5,701 bases of DNA from NCBI GenBank assembly GCA_020216575.1, contig JAIUYC010000332.1, positions 1 to 5,701 on the forward strand, written 5' to 3'. This DNA comes from Coleofasciculus sp. S288 (GTDB lineage: Bacteria > Cyanobacteriota > Cyanobacteriia > Cyanobacteriales > Coleofasciculaceae). The notes beneath the pieces are model-generated. The model did not search any database, was not told the DNA's origin, and was given only the letters and a program-made list of their open reading frames with translations. Shown here one piece after another: positions 1 to 5,274 of the stretch. Position numbers and translations under genes: made by a program. Within the stretch, counting starts at the first letter, position 1. The number at the start of each line of letters is the position of its first letter.

Positions 1-54
1 CTGAAGCGTAAGGAGCCAAAAACTCGCTGTCTGATCGCTCAGCAGGATTTACCG

Positions 55-945
55 CTACGGTTTTGCCAAACTCTGTGTACTAGCAACTTGCTGCTGCGAC
101 TGAATCCAGGACTGATACTCCTCCGGCGTCTGGACATAAAGCTGTGATTTCATTGCCCCGTGGTAAGCTCCGCAGAGTTCCGCGCAAACGATAGGGTACT
201 CACCCACTCTATTGGGTGTAAACCGTAGGTTCGCTTCTCGACCGGGTATGGCGTCTTGCTTGAGCCGAAACTCTGGTAACCAGAAGGCATGCAAAACGTC
301 TTGGGCAGTGATATTGAGCATTACCTCCTGTCCCACTGGCAGATGCAATTCTCCAGAGGTAACGCCACTATCGGGATAGGTAAACATCCAGGCGTACTGT
401 AGACCTGCAACATTAACCGTTAGCGGAACCAATTGATCAGCGTTTTCTGGAGAAGCACCAAGACCTAAAGCGATCGCTCCTCGCTCTGGAGCAAAGGCAA
501 CGAGACTAAGATCGGGTTCTCGCTCTTGAGGTGACATCTTGTGAGTATGAGCCACCTGCGGTGTGGAATGGTCATGGGATGCCATTGGGTCAAGTCCACC
601 CATCTCGTTGTAAACCTCAAAGCTATAGACAGAGATAATCAAGACAATAACTGCTGGGATCGCCGTCCATAGAATCTCCAAGGGAATGTTGCCGTGAATG
701 GGAGGTCCATCTGTTTTGTCATCTTTACGGCGGCGAAATCGGATCGCTGCAATGATGAGTACGGCTTGAATGAGGATAAATAGACCTGTGGCGACGGTCA
801 TCATCGTGTTGAATATGCCGTCAACGCTGCTGGCTTCCTTAGAGGCAGCTACTGGCAGGAGTCCGTGATTTTGACCGTACCAAAGGCTGATCAGGGTCAG
901 GATAATGCCAGCGAGAAGAGTTGTAATCGAGTTTGGAATGTTCAC
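55..945 (-). CDS. coxB: Cytochrome c oxidase subunit II (CuA subunit), aa3-type
   Basis: Also called ctaC. This subunit accepts electrons from cytochrome c6 or plastocyanin at the binuclear CuA centre and passes them to heme a in subunit I. Seen in the 296 residues: an N-terminal hydrophobic segment (about 7-25), the two helices of the COX2 hairpin (about 48-69 and 91-112), then a lumen/periplasm-facing cupredoxin domain. All CuA ligands are present: H219, then C254, E256, C258, H262 and M265 in the CxExCxxxHxxM pattern. The aromatic patch reads QYAWMFTYP (183-191). A His-rich stretch (H124, H126, H133, H135) lies between hairpin and cupredoxin domain. The start is GTG at 943-945: an in-frame TAG lies five codons upstream at 958-960 with no ATG between, and the N-terminus fits cyanobacterial homologues as I remember them. 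No Shine-Dalgarno is evident. The 54 bases downstream hold no start of a next gene; coxA is expected further left by family synteny. Confidence 0.97.
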   Translation of the reverse strand: MNIPNSITTLLAGIILTLISLWYGQNHGLLPVAASKEASSVDGIFNTMMTVATGLFILIQAVLIIAAIRFRRRKDDKTDGPPIHGNIPLEILWTAIPAVIVLIISVYSFEVYNEMGGLDPMASHDHSTPQVAHTHKMSPQEREPDLSLVAFAPERGAIALGLGASPENADQLVPLTVNVAGLQYAWMFTYPDSGVTSGELHLPVGQEVMLNITAQDVLHAFWLPEFRLKQDAIPGREANLRFTPNRVGEYPIVCAELCGAYHGAMKSQLYVQTPEEYQSWIQSQQQVASTQSLAKP

Positions 946-1024
946 AGTTAGGCTAATCTAGGACTTTCTGTAAAACTTGGCTAAAAGAGCAGAACAGTTA
1001 AAGTCCACTCTGATTCGGCTTGTC

Positions 1025-1030
1025 AGTATA
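1025..1030 (-). promoter_or_regulatory. Possible -10 element for coxB
   Basis: On the minus strand these bases read TATACT, five of six matches to the sigma-70 consensus TATAAT. They lie about 80 bases upstream of the coxB GTG. The hexamer 17 bases further upstream (TAACCT) is a poor -35, so this would be a weak or activator-dependent promoter. This is inference from a single hexamer in AT-rich DNA. Confidence 0.3.
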
Positions 1031-1144
1031 ACCTTTTTACTTTACTAAGGTTAGCCGCACTATCAGCACTTTAGAATCTATAGCTTCTCCTTAAAAAGGT
1101 CACACTCCTGGCTGCGTTGGGTGCAGGTTTTAAGCTAAAGCGCC

Positions 1145-1188
1145 CCTCTTCGAGGTAAGCAAAAAGATAGGCTGGCAAGCCTCTATCT
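1145..1188. other. Pair of adjacent hairpins in the coxB/ctaA spacer
   Basis: The first hairpin is CCTC-TTC-GAGG at 1145-1155. The second pairs AGATAG (1165-1170) with CTATCT (1183-1188) and GCT with AGC around a GGCA loop, giving nine pairs with a two-base bulge. No T-tract follows on the plus strand; on the minus strand the second hairpin is followed by a five-base T run (complement of 1161-1165). It could be part of a leader RNA, a small RNA, a weak minus-strand terminator, or a decayed repeat. The pairing is seen directly; any role is a guess. Confidence 0.35.
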
Positions 1189-1249
1189 AAAGGTAGGAGG
1201 TTCCTGACGTTTACTTAACTTAACTCTATTCTTACGTAGGTCAGACAAA

Positions 1250-1547
1250 TTCAGTGGAGAAAGGAGGATTATTACTTTGTTTTGCAGCATTTCTTAGTAA
1301 TTTTTTTAGGATCGAGGGGGAGGGACAAGCTTCTTCACTAAGTCCTTCAGTTCAATCAGGATAAATATTAAGAGAACATAAAAATTCAGTGAAGGGTAGT
1401 TGGGTTAATGGGTAAACTCACAATCTGAAAAATCTCTAAAACTATAAGGCTATAGCGATGGTTTCATTAGAGTGGTAAACGGTAGAGTTCAGTCATCTTC
1501 CAAGGTGAGATGTTAGGTTGAGGATGAGCTGATACTCTAAGTTCAGT
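1250..1547 (+). repeat. Five same-strand TTCAGT motifs upstream of ctaA
   Basis: TTCAGT starts at 1250, 1346, 1385, 1488 and 1542. Two copies sit in AAATTCAGTG (1248-1257 and 1383-1392) and two in AGTTCAGT (1486-1493 and 1540-1547). By eye I found one other same-strand copy in the window (near 3735). The spacings (96, 39, 103, 54) share no helical period, so a cooperative operator is not demonstrated. Confidence 0.35.
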
Positions 1548-1571
1548 TAATTTTGATTTGCAATTGGTGCT

Positions 1572-2519
1572 ATGGCTGAATCAGTCTTCTATCGGTCGGT
1601 TACCACGCAGGAGCCATCTCAGCCCTCTGAACATATCCGTCGCCTAGTGTGGAAGATCGCGATCGCAACGCTGCTATTGATGGCTGTTGGCAGTGCAACG
1701 CGGGTAATGAATGCGGGTCTTGCTTGCCCTGATTGGCCTCTATGCTACGGTCAGCTAGTACCCAGCAAGCAAATGAATTTTCAAGTCTTTTTGGAGTGGT
1801 TTCACCGACTCGATGCTGGTTTGATTGGGTTGAGTGCGATCGCCTTAGCCTGTTTATCCTGGTGGAATCGGCGCTCCTTACCCAACTGGCTTCCTTGGGC
1901 ATCTACATTTGCCCTAGGCCTAGTGATTTTCCAAGGCGTTTTAGGCGGACTAACCGTTACACAACTTTTGCGGTTTGATATCGTCACCGCTCACTTGGGG
2001 ACAGCACTGCTCTTTTTCTCCACTCTACTCGTCATTGGTACAGCCCTCATGCCCTACCAAGGAACGGGTGTCGTCGGCAAATTGTCTTGGATTGGTCTAA
2101 CCGCTACGATTCTGGTTTACCTGCAAAGTCTTTTGGGTGGATTAGTCGCCTCCCGTTGGGCGCTACACCAATGTTTTGGAGCGTCTCAACTGTGCGTTGT
2201 GATGAATAGCCATATTGCTGGTGTAGTTCCTGCAACAGTCGCAACATTGGTGGTTGTGTTTATATCATGGCGCACACCCGCACTTCATCCCACCCTGCGA
2301 CAGTTAGCGAATGTTGCGGCTGGATTAGTCATTGTACAGATACTCTTAGGGGTTGCGACCTTCCGATTACACCTGCAAGTGGAGACGCTAACCGTGGCGC
2401 ATCAAGCCGTGGGAGCTGCTTTACTGGGGGTACTAGTATCGTTCACCGTATTCGCGTTACGTGACAGAGCGACTGCCACTGAGGTGAAGGCCTGTACTGA
2501 AAATGCTGGAGCTACCTAA
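1572..2519 (+). CDS. ctaA: Heme A synthase (COX15/CtaA family)
   Basis: This membrane enzyme oxidises the C8 methyl of heme O to the formyl group of heme A, the cofactor of cytochrome c oxidase subunit I. The 315 residues form about eight transmembrane helices in two four-helix halves (roughly 27-44, 81-97, 110-130, 136-158, 171-193, 212-232, 244-263, 275-297). The four heme-ligand histidines are visible: H78 in EWFHR, H141 in TAHLG, H214 in NSHIAG and H277 in VAHQAVG. E75, the conserved acidic residue of the first His motif, is present. Both external-loop cysteine pairs are there: C52/C58 in CPDWPLC and C201/C208. Length is normal for the family. ATG 1572 is the natural start because an in-frame TGA lies at 1554-1556; there is no Shine-Dalgarno. 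It precedes ctaB by 78 bases on the same strand, probably as one transcript. Minus-strand frames across it are shadows. Confidence 0.97.
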   Translation: MAESVFYRSVTTQEPSQPSEHIRRLVWKIAIATLLLMAVGSATRVMNAGLACPDWPLCYGQLVPSKQMNFQVFLEWFHRLDAGLIGLSAIALACLSWWNRRSLPNWLPWASTFALGLVIFQGVLGGLTVTQLLRFDIVTAHLGTALLFFSTLLVIGTALMPYQGTGVVGKLSWIGLTATILVYLQSLLGGLVASRWALHQCFGASQLCVVMNSHIAGVVPATVATLVVVFISWRTPALHPTLRQLANVAAGLVIVQILLGVATFRLHLQVETLTVAHQAVGAALLGVLVSFTVFALRDRATATEVKACTENAGAT

Positions 2520-2524
2520 ACTCT

Positions 2525-2542
2525 TGGGGCGAGTGCGCCCCA
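2525..2542 (+). other. GC-rich hairpin between ctaA and ctaB
   Basis: TGGGGCG (2525-2531) pairs perfectly with CGCCCCA (2536-2542) around an AGTG loop, five bases after the ctaA stop codon. The T-run that could complete a terminator (2569-2574) is 26 bases away, so this is not a classical intrinsic terminator. The octamer GAGTGCGC occurs at 2531-2538 and again at 2558-2565. A hairpin in this position could protect the 3' end of a processed ctaA message or reduce read-through into ctaB. The structure is seen; the role is inferred. Confidence 0.5.
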
Positions 2543-2597
2543 CTGATGCCTGTAATAGAGTGCGCGTATTTTTTCAAGAAAAGGAATAGGTGAGTTA

Positions 2598-3572
2598 ATG
2601 ATAGGGACAAGTCTATCCCGTCAGCATGAGAACGTTCTGCAAGTTATTCAAAGCTACTATCAACTGACAAAGCCTCGAATTATCCCATTACTGCTGATTA
2701 CCACAGCCGCGTCGATGTGGCTGGCATCAGATGGGCGAGTAGACCCCTTTTTGCTGGTAGTAACCCTTGTTGGTGGTACTTTGGCTGCTGCTTCGGCACA
2801 GACGCTGAATTGTATTTACGATCGCGATATCGACTACGACATGATGCGCACCCGTCACCGCCCAATCCCTGCGGGTAAGGTGCAGCCTCGTGATGCCTTA
2901 TTATTTGCGATCGCATTAGCCTCTCTCTCGTTCACTCTATTAGCCGTTTTCGCTAACCTCCTGAGTGCGCTGCTGGCAATGTCCGGCATTGTCTTCTACA
3001 TGGGCATTTATACCCATTTACTAAAACGCCATACTCCTCAAAATATCGTGATTGGCGGTGCGGCAGGTGCAATTCCAGCCTTGGTAGGTTGGGCAGCCGT
3101 TACGGGTGAGTTGAGTTGGGCAGCTTGGTTGCTGTTTGCCATTGTCTTCCTGTGGACTCCTCCCCACTTCTGGGCATTGGCGCTGATGATTCGTGATGAC
3201 TACGCCCAAGTGGGTATCCCGATGCTGCCTGTAGTTGCCGGTGAAAAACCTACAACGCAGCAAATTTGGGTTTACACGCTCCTAGTCGTACCCGCTTCCC
3301 TGTTACTGATTTATCCCTTGGGAGAGTCTGGTATTTTTTATGGCCTAATCGCATTAGGAACGGGAAGCATTTTCTTGAAAAAAGCGTGGCAGCTATTGCA
3401 GAATTCAGACGACAAACAACTGGCTCGCTCAATGTTTAAATACTCTATCCTCTACATGATGCTTTTATGTACTGGAATAGTCGTAGATAGCCTGCCCATC
3501 ACACATCAATTAACCAATGGGTTGTCAGCCAATCTGCAAACGTTGATTAGCGCAATCTCAAGTTGTAGTTAA
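2598..3572 (+). CDS. ctaB: Protoheme IX farnesyltransferase (heme O synthase, UbiA superfamily)
   Basis: This enzyme (also named CyoE or COX10) transfers the farnesyl group of farnesyl diphosphate to a vinyl group of protoheme IX, making heme O, the substrate of the neighbouring CtaA. The 324 residues show the family hallmarks. QLTKPRI (22-28) opens the first helix. The first Asp-rich prenyl-diphosphate motif is N71-x3-D75-x3-D79 in [11 protein letters not shown], followed by RTRHRP (84-89). [11 protein letters not shown] (185-195) and the second acidic loop [12 protein letters not shown] (199-210, with D200 and D201) follow. About eight or nine membrane helices are expected, with both acidic loops on the cytoplasmic face. 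ATG 2598 agrees with the family N-terminus and has AGGTGA at 2588-2593, four bases upstream, plus AAGGA at 2581. Length is normal. Likely cotranscribed with ctaA. Confidence 0.97.
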   Translation: MIGTSLSRQHENVLQVIQSYYQLTKPRIIPLLLITTAASMWLASDGRVDPFLLVVTLVGGTLAAASAQTLNCIYDRDIDYDMMRTRHRPIPAGKVQPRDALLFAIALASLSFTLLAVFANLLSALLAMSGIVFYMGIYTHLLKRHTPQNIVIGGAAGAIPALVGWAAVTGELSWAAWLLFAIVFLWTPPHFWALALMIRDDYAQVGIPMLPVVAGEKPTTQQIWVYTLLVVPASLLLIYPLGESGIFYGLIALGTGSIFLKKAWQLLQNSDDKQLARSMFKYSILYMMLLCTGIVVDSLPITHQLTNGLSANLQTLISAISSCS

Positions 3573-3600
3573 TGATTTAATTGACGATAACTGAGTATAA

Positions 3601-3636
3601 GGGCGATCGCGTGGTGATTGAGCTGTGCGATCGTCT
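3601..3636 (+). terminator. Probable intrinsic terminator after ctaB, built on a HIP1 site
   Basis: The left arm 3601-3610 (GGGCGATCGC) pairs with 3627-3636 (GCGATCGTCT) in ten pairs, two of them G-U, around a 16-base loop. The left arm contains a complete HIP1 octamer. The following bases are T-rich but interrupted (TTTCACTATTTGGTTTT). It sits 28 bases after the ctaB stop, as expected for the end of the ctaAB transcript. The imperfect T-tract keeps confidence moderate. Confidence 0.5.
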
Positions 3637-3653
3637 TTCACTATTTGGTTTTA

Positions 3654-3670
3654 TATAGCCGTTCTCAAAT
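3654..3670 (+). repeat. TATAGCNGTTCTCAAAT repeat, copy 1
   Basis: This 17-mer recurs at 4419-4435 with one difference (C against G at position 7). Its last base abuts or overlaps the first base of the MITE-like element that begins at 3670, as if that element had inserted into a copy of this repeat. It is probably the end of another dispersed cyanobacterial element. Confidence 0.5.
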
Positions 3671-3776
3671 ATAGCAAAAGGCAGAGGGCAGAGGGCAGAA
3701 GACTCCAAGGGAAAAAAAATTGATGGGTCAAGGTTTCAGTATTTAGCTTTGTCCTAATCACCTTGGCACTGCTATA
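3670..3776 (-). mobile_element. MITE-like element, copy A (107 bp)
   Basis: The element starts TATAGCA and ends TGCTATA, short terminal inverted repeats bordered by TA. Such TA borders would suit a non-autonomous relative of IS630/Tc1-mariner elements. Read on the minus strand, its first 51 bases (3776 down to 3726) match 5083-5134 with about five substitutions and one gap, and its last 29 bases match the end of the same element with one difference. The middle differs from copy B. It carries no gene. The heptamer array at 3680-3700 lies inside it. Identification rests on the two copies here; I cannot name the family. Confidence 0.65.
3680..3700 (+). repeat. Heptameric tandem repeat (GGCAGAG, 3 units)
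   Basis: Units are GGCAGAG, GGCAGAG and GGCAGAA. Short tandemly repeated heptamers (STRRs) are an established feature of filamentous cyanobacterial genomes. The array lies inside MITE-like copy A; copy B carries a related CTGCCCT/CTGCCTT array on the other strand. Confidence 0.7.
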
Positions 3777-3809
3777 GCCAGTCTAAATGATTTGTAAAAC
3801 ACCTCCCCT

Positions 3810-3836
3810 TTGTCTCCCTTGTCTCCCTTGTCTCTC
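3810..3836 (+). repeat. Nonameric tandem repeat (TTGTCTCCC, 3 units)
   Basis: Three head-to-tail units: TTGTCTCCC, TTGTCTCCC and TTGTCTCTC. It lies in the 366-base gene-free stretch 3573-3938, which otherwise contains the ctaB terminator, MITE-like copy A and a CCTGACTCCT repeat at 3891-3900. Confidence 0.7.
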
Positions 3837-3938
3837 ATTGTTCACGAATCAAATAGACTCGCTATATAAGTGGAATACAACCATCAATCTCCTGACTCCT
3901 TGCCCACTCAAATTTTACAATTCATTTAGACTTTTTAT

Positions 3939-4409
3939 ATGTCTAATTCATTATTTACCCGTCATCACAATCAGCTCATTTCCAGCCAACGAGATATCAA
4001 AAAAGTCCCCTTTGTCGAACTATTTAATGGTCGTTTGCAAGGGGTTGTCTCTAGCGGTTCTGACATAGAACGGGTCTATGTTTCTTTTTTTGAAGCTGGA
4101 TCGCTCGACTATTACTGTAGTACAAACAACAATCGCCCTTGCGGAGGATTGCGCGGTTATCCCTGTAAGCATTTGCAAGAGGTTTTGAATGAAGCGATCG
4201 CACAATACGGTATTGAGCAAGTTGTCCGTTTCCTCAAAGTTCCCGGCGACATCAGCCAGATCAAAACCGCCTACGACATTCTCGCACGCCCTGGAACCCT
4301 CAAAAAGGAATCTGCCAGCGAAGTCTTCAGCCGCTTTCTCAATTACCTGCGCTACCTGGAACTACACCCCTCAAATCAGCCACTTCCCGAAATGAGTTGG
4401 TTCGTGTGA
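3939..4409 (+). CDS. Small protein with SWIM-like Cys/His cluster, function unknown
   Basis: I do not recognise a named family. The 156-residue product has a possible zinc site, C60-x7-C68-x7-C76-x-H78, ending in YPCKHLQEVL. The C-K-H-L followed by a helix resembles the second half of SWIM zinc fingers (CxCxnCxH), which bind DNA or protein partners. The usual first CxC is absent, so the match is partial. Before the cluster comes a probable beta segment (44-60, RVYVSFFEAGSLDYYC); after it come helices around 77-99, 108-116 and 126-142. There is no signal peptide or membrane segment, so it is probably cytoplasmic. ATG 3939 is forced: an in-frame TAG sits at 3927-3929. No Shine-Dalgarno is present. 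The gene uses a HIP1 site (4194) and ordinary codons, which argues that it is a real resident gene. It is flanked by repeats on both sides and is not obviously part of the cox operon. Confidence 0.75.
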   Translation: MSNSLFTRHHNQLISSQRDIKKVPFVELFNGRLQGVVSSGSDIERVYVSFFEAGSLDYYCSTNNNRPCGGLRGYPCKHLQEVLNEAIAQYGIEQVVRFLKVPGDISQIKTAYDILARPGTLKKESASEVFSRFLNYLRYLELHPSNQPLPEMSWFV

Positions 4410-4418
4410 AACAGGGAG

Positions 4419-4435
4419 TATAGCGGTTCTCAAAT
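4419..4435 (+). repeat. TATAGCNGTTCTCAAAT repeat, copy 2
   Basis: Sixteen of 17 bases match the copy at 3654-3670, in the same orientation. It lies ten bases after the stop of the SWIM-like gene. It may be the left end of a dispersed repeat covering part of the following 100 bases, but I cannot place the right end. Confidence 0.5.
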
Positions 4436-4457
4436 GAGTTAGATACAGCCCTCATCT

Positions 4458-4509
4458 CCTGACTCCTGTACAGACGCGACATGTCGCGTCTGTACGACCC
4501 CTGACTCCT
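4458..4509. repeat. Perfect 28-bp palindrome flanked by 10-bp direct repeats
   Basis: Bases 4468-4495 are a perfect palindrome whose half-site is GTACAGACGCGACA. The decamer CCTGACTCCT precedes it immediately (4458-4467) and recurs four bases after it (4500-4509); a third copy is at 3891-3900. The arrangement looks like a small palindromic repeat placed in a CCTGACTCCT array, but the decamer may simply be part of a background repeat. As RNA it would form a 12-14 bp hairpin 58 bases after the upstream gene. No T-tract follows, so it is not a standard terminator, though it could protect a 3' end. Confidence 0.7.
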
Positions 4510-4632
4510 TTAGGCACTCCAGTATAGATCTGCGTAATTCTACGTAGAAGATTCAGCCACATAGCGGAAGTTAGTTCTTAACGTCCCTACCTAGAATGAA
4601 GATACGAAACTTAACAAAGACTGAGCTTCCCA

Positions 4633-4908
4633 ATGAACACTTACCCTTTTTTCTATGAACCCCTAACTGGAAGAATCGGGAGTTACTGGCTTGACGGCAC
4701 ACAAGTTAAATATAAGGAAGCTGAGTTGATCGATCATTCTTCAGCTAACTCAGCTTATACTAACTACGAACGAACGGTCACGACTAAAGTTCTATGCAAC
4801 CCATCTCCAGAGCTAGTCTTGGAACTCGTTGCTCGTGAAGCCAACCGCAAACAACTTTCCCAAGAATTTAGCTGCCTTCCTGGCTACAAGCTAAGAAACT
4901 TTAACTAA
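4633..4908 (+). CDS. Hypothetical protein, 91 residues
   Basis: I do not recognise the family. The N-terminal half is rich in aromatic and polar residues (YPFFYEPLTGRIGSYWLDG at 4-22), looking like a small beta fold. Residues 58-80 (PSPELVLELVAREANRKQL and on) should form one amphipathic helix, and the tail is basic. There are two cysteines (C55, C81) with no metal pattern, no signal peptide and no membrane helix. ATG 4633 is forced, because an in-frame TAA lies at 4612-4614 and no other ATG intervenes; no Shine-Dalgarno is seen. TAGAAT at 4592-4597 could be a -10 but has no good -35. The gene stands alone between repeat blocks. Balanced amino-acid composition and a well-defined end favour a real gene; short length and the lack of a recognised relative leave doubt. 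Confidence 0.55.
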   Translation: MNTYPFFYEPLTGRIGSYWLDGTQVKYKEAELIDHSSANSAYTNYERTVTTKVLCNPSPELVLELVAREANRKQLSQEFSCLPGYKLRNFN

Positions 4909-4931
4909 GAAAGCGAAGGCAAGGGCAGAAC

Positions 4932-5024
4932 AGGACTTACGTAAATTTACCTCTAAATCACCATTTGTAGTAGGGACACGGCATTGCCGTGTCCTACCAG
5001 ATGTGGTGTCTGTGCGTAAGTCCT
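4932..5024. mobile_element. MITE-like element with AGGACTTACG ends (93 bp)
   Basis: AGGACTTACG at 4932-4941 is the exact reverse complement of CGTAAGTCCT at 5015-5024. I recall similar AGGACTTACG ends as common in filamentous cyanobacterial intergenic DNA. The element is non-coding and contains a further palindrome (4974-4994). The decamer GAAGGCAAGG lies on both sides (4915-4924 and 5034-5043) but not directly adjacent to the ends, so it is not a clear target duplication. Confidence 0.6.
4974..4994. repeat. Nested palindrome GGACACGGCA / TGCCGTGTCC
   Basis: Two perfectly complementary ten-base arms are separated by a single T. It sits in the middle of the AGGACTTACG-ended element. It is probably a separate small palindromic repeat, or the stem core of the element. 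Confidence 0.65.
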
Positions 5025-5082
5025 AAGAAGACAGAAGGCAAGGAAGCTTGTACAGTAAGCTTTCTAAACTTTTTCAACTAAA

Positions 5083-5212
5083 TATAGCAGTCGCCAAGGC
5101 GATTAGGACACAGCCAAACTCTGAAACCTTGACCAGCCAATATGCATCCCTTTTGCCTACTCCTACGGAGAACGCTGCGCGAACTGCCCTCTGCCTTCTG
5201 CCTTTTGCTATA
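5083..5212 (+). mobile_element. MITE-like element, copy B (130 bp)
   Basis: It begins TATAGCAGT and ends TTTTGCTATA. It matches copy A (3670-3776) in the opposite orientation along its first 52 bases (about 88 percent) and last 29 bases (28 of 29). Its centre is longer than that of A and includes CCTACGGAGAACGCTGCGCG (5163-5182), which resembles another widespread cyanobacterial repeat. TA borders both ends. The 387-base gap 4909-5295 is filled by this element, the AGGACTTACG element and two heptamer arrays; no gene is seen there. Confidence 0.65.
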
Positions 5213-5237
5213 GTTATTTCCGCCACGCTGCACTAGT

Positions 5238-5258
5238 GACTGGAGACTGGTAACTGGG
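5238..5258 (+). repeat. Heptameric tandem repeat (GACTGGN, 3 units)
   Basis: Units GACTGGA, GACTGGT and AACTGGG follow each other with a seven-base period. This is another degenerate STRR-type array in the leader of the gene that starts at 5296. Confidence 0.55.
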
Positions 5259-5274
5259 CAATGATGAAGTAGAC

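Larger units (their letters stand above)
946..1571. promoter_or_regulatory. Divergent coxB / ctaA intergenic region
   Basis: This 626-bp gene-free stretch separates the divergent starts of coxB and ctaA and must hold both promoters and leaders. No open frame in it looks coding. Visible contents are a TATACT -10 candidate for coxB (1025-1030, minus strand), two neighbouring small hairpins (1145-1155 and 1165-1188), an orphan AAGGAGG (1261-1267), and five same-strand copies of TTCAGT (1250, 1346, 1385, 1488, 1542). I could not pick a convincing ctaA promoter: GATACT at 1531-1536 resembles a -10 but has no -35 at the right distance. No canonical NtcA site (GTA, 8 bases, TAC) was found. Confidence 0.6.

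Noticed and set aside
1026..1040. GTA...TAC resembling an NtcA box upstream of coxB
   Set aside because: The spacer is nine bases, whereas NtcA sites require GTA-N8-TAC.
1261..1297. AAGGAGG followed by TTG and a six-codon frame, as a possible leader peptide
   Set aside because: The frame is tiny, starts with TTG, and has no codon bias suggesting attenuation; a purine-rich hexamer or heptamer is easily found by chance in 600 bases.
946..1571. tRNA or other classical RNA gene in the long spacer
   Set aside because: No T-loop (GGTTCGA-type) or acceptor-stem pairing was found on either strand.
1600..1902. Minus-strand open frame of 100 codons, and similar minus-strand frames inside ctaA and ctaB
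   Set aside because: They lie antisense to strongly conserved ctaA and ctaB and have Arg/Ser/Pro-rich shadow composition.
3680..3700. Short regular repeats as a CRISPR array
   Set aside because: The units are seven bases with no spacers between them; this is an STRR, and no cas gene is present.
3787..4068. Plus-strand open frame of 93 codons starting MICKTPPLCLP
   Set aside because: Its first part translates the TTGTCTCCC tandem repeat and its second part overlaps the SWIM-like gene in another frame; Cys/Pro/Leu-rich low-complexity composition is not protein-like.
4189..4395. Plus-strand frame of 68 codons within the SWIM-like gene
   Set aside because: It is an out-of-frame shadow of that gene, rich in Ser, Pro and Lys with no recognisable feature.
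4468..4495. Palindrome as a classical intrinsic terminator of the SWIM-like gene
   Set aside because: No T-tract follows the stem, and the symmetry extends through the loop as expected for a dispersed DNA repeat.
5048..5236. Plus-strand open frame of 62 codons starting at TTG
   Set aside because: It is almost entirely a translation of MITE-like copy B and flanking repeats.
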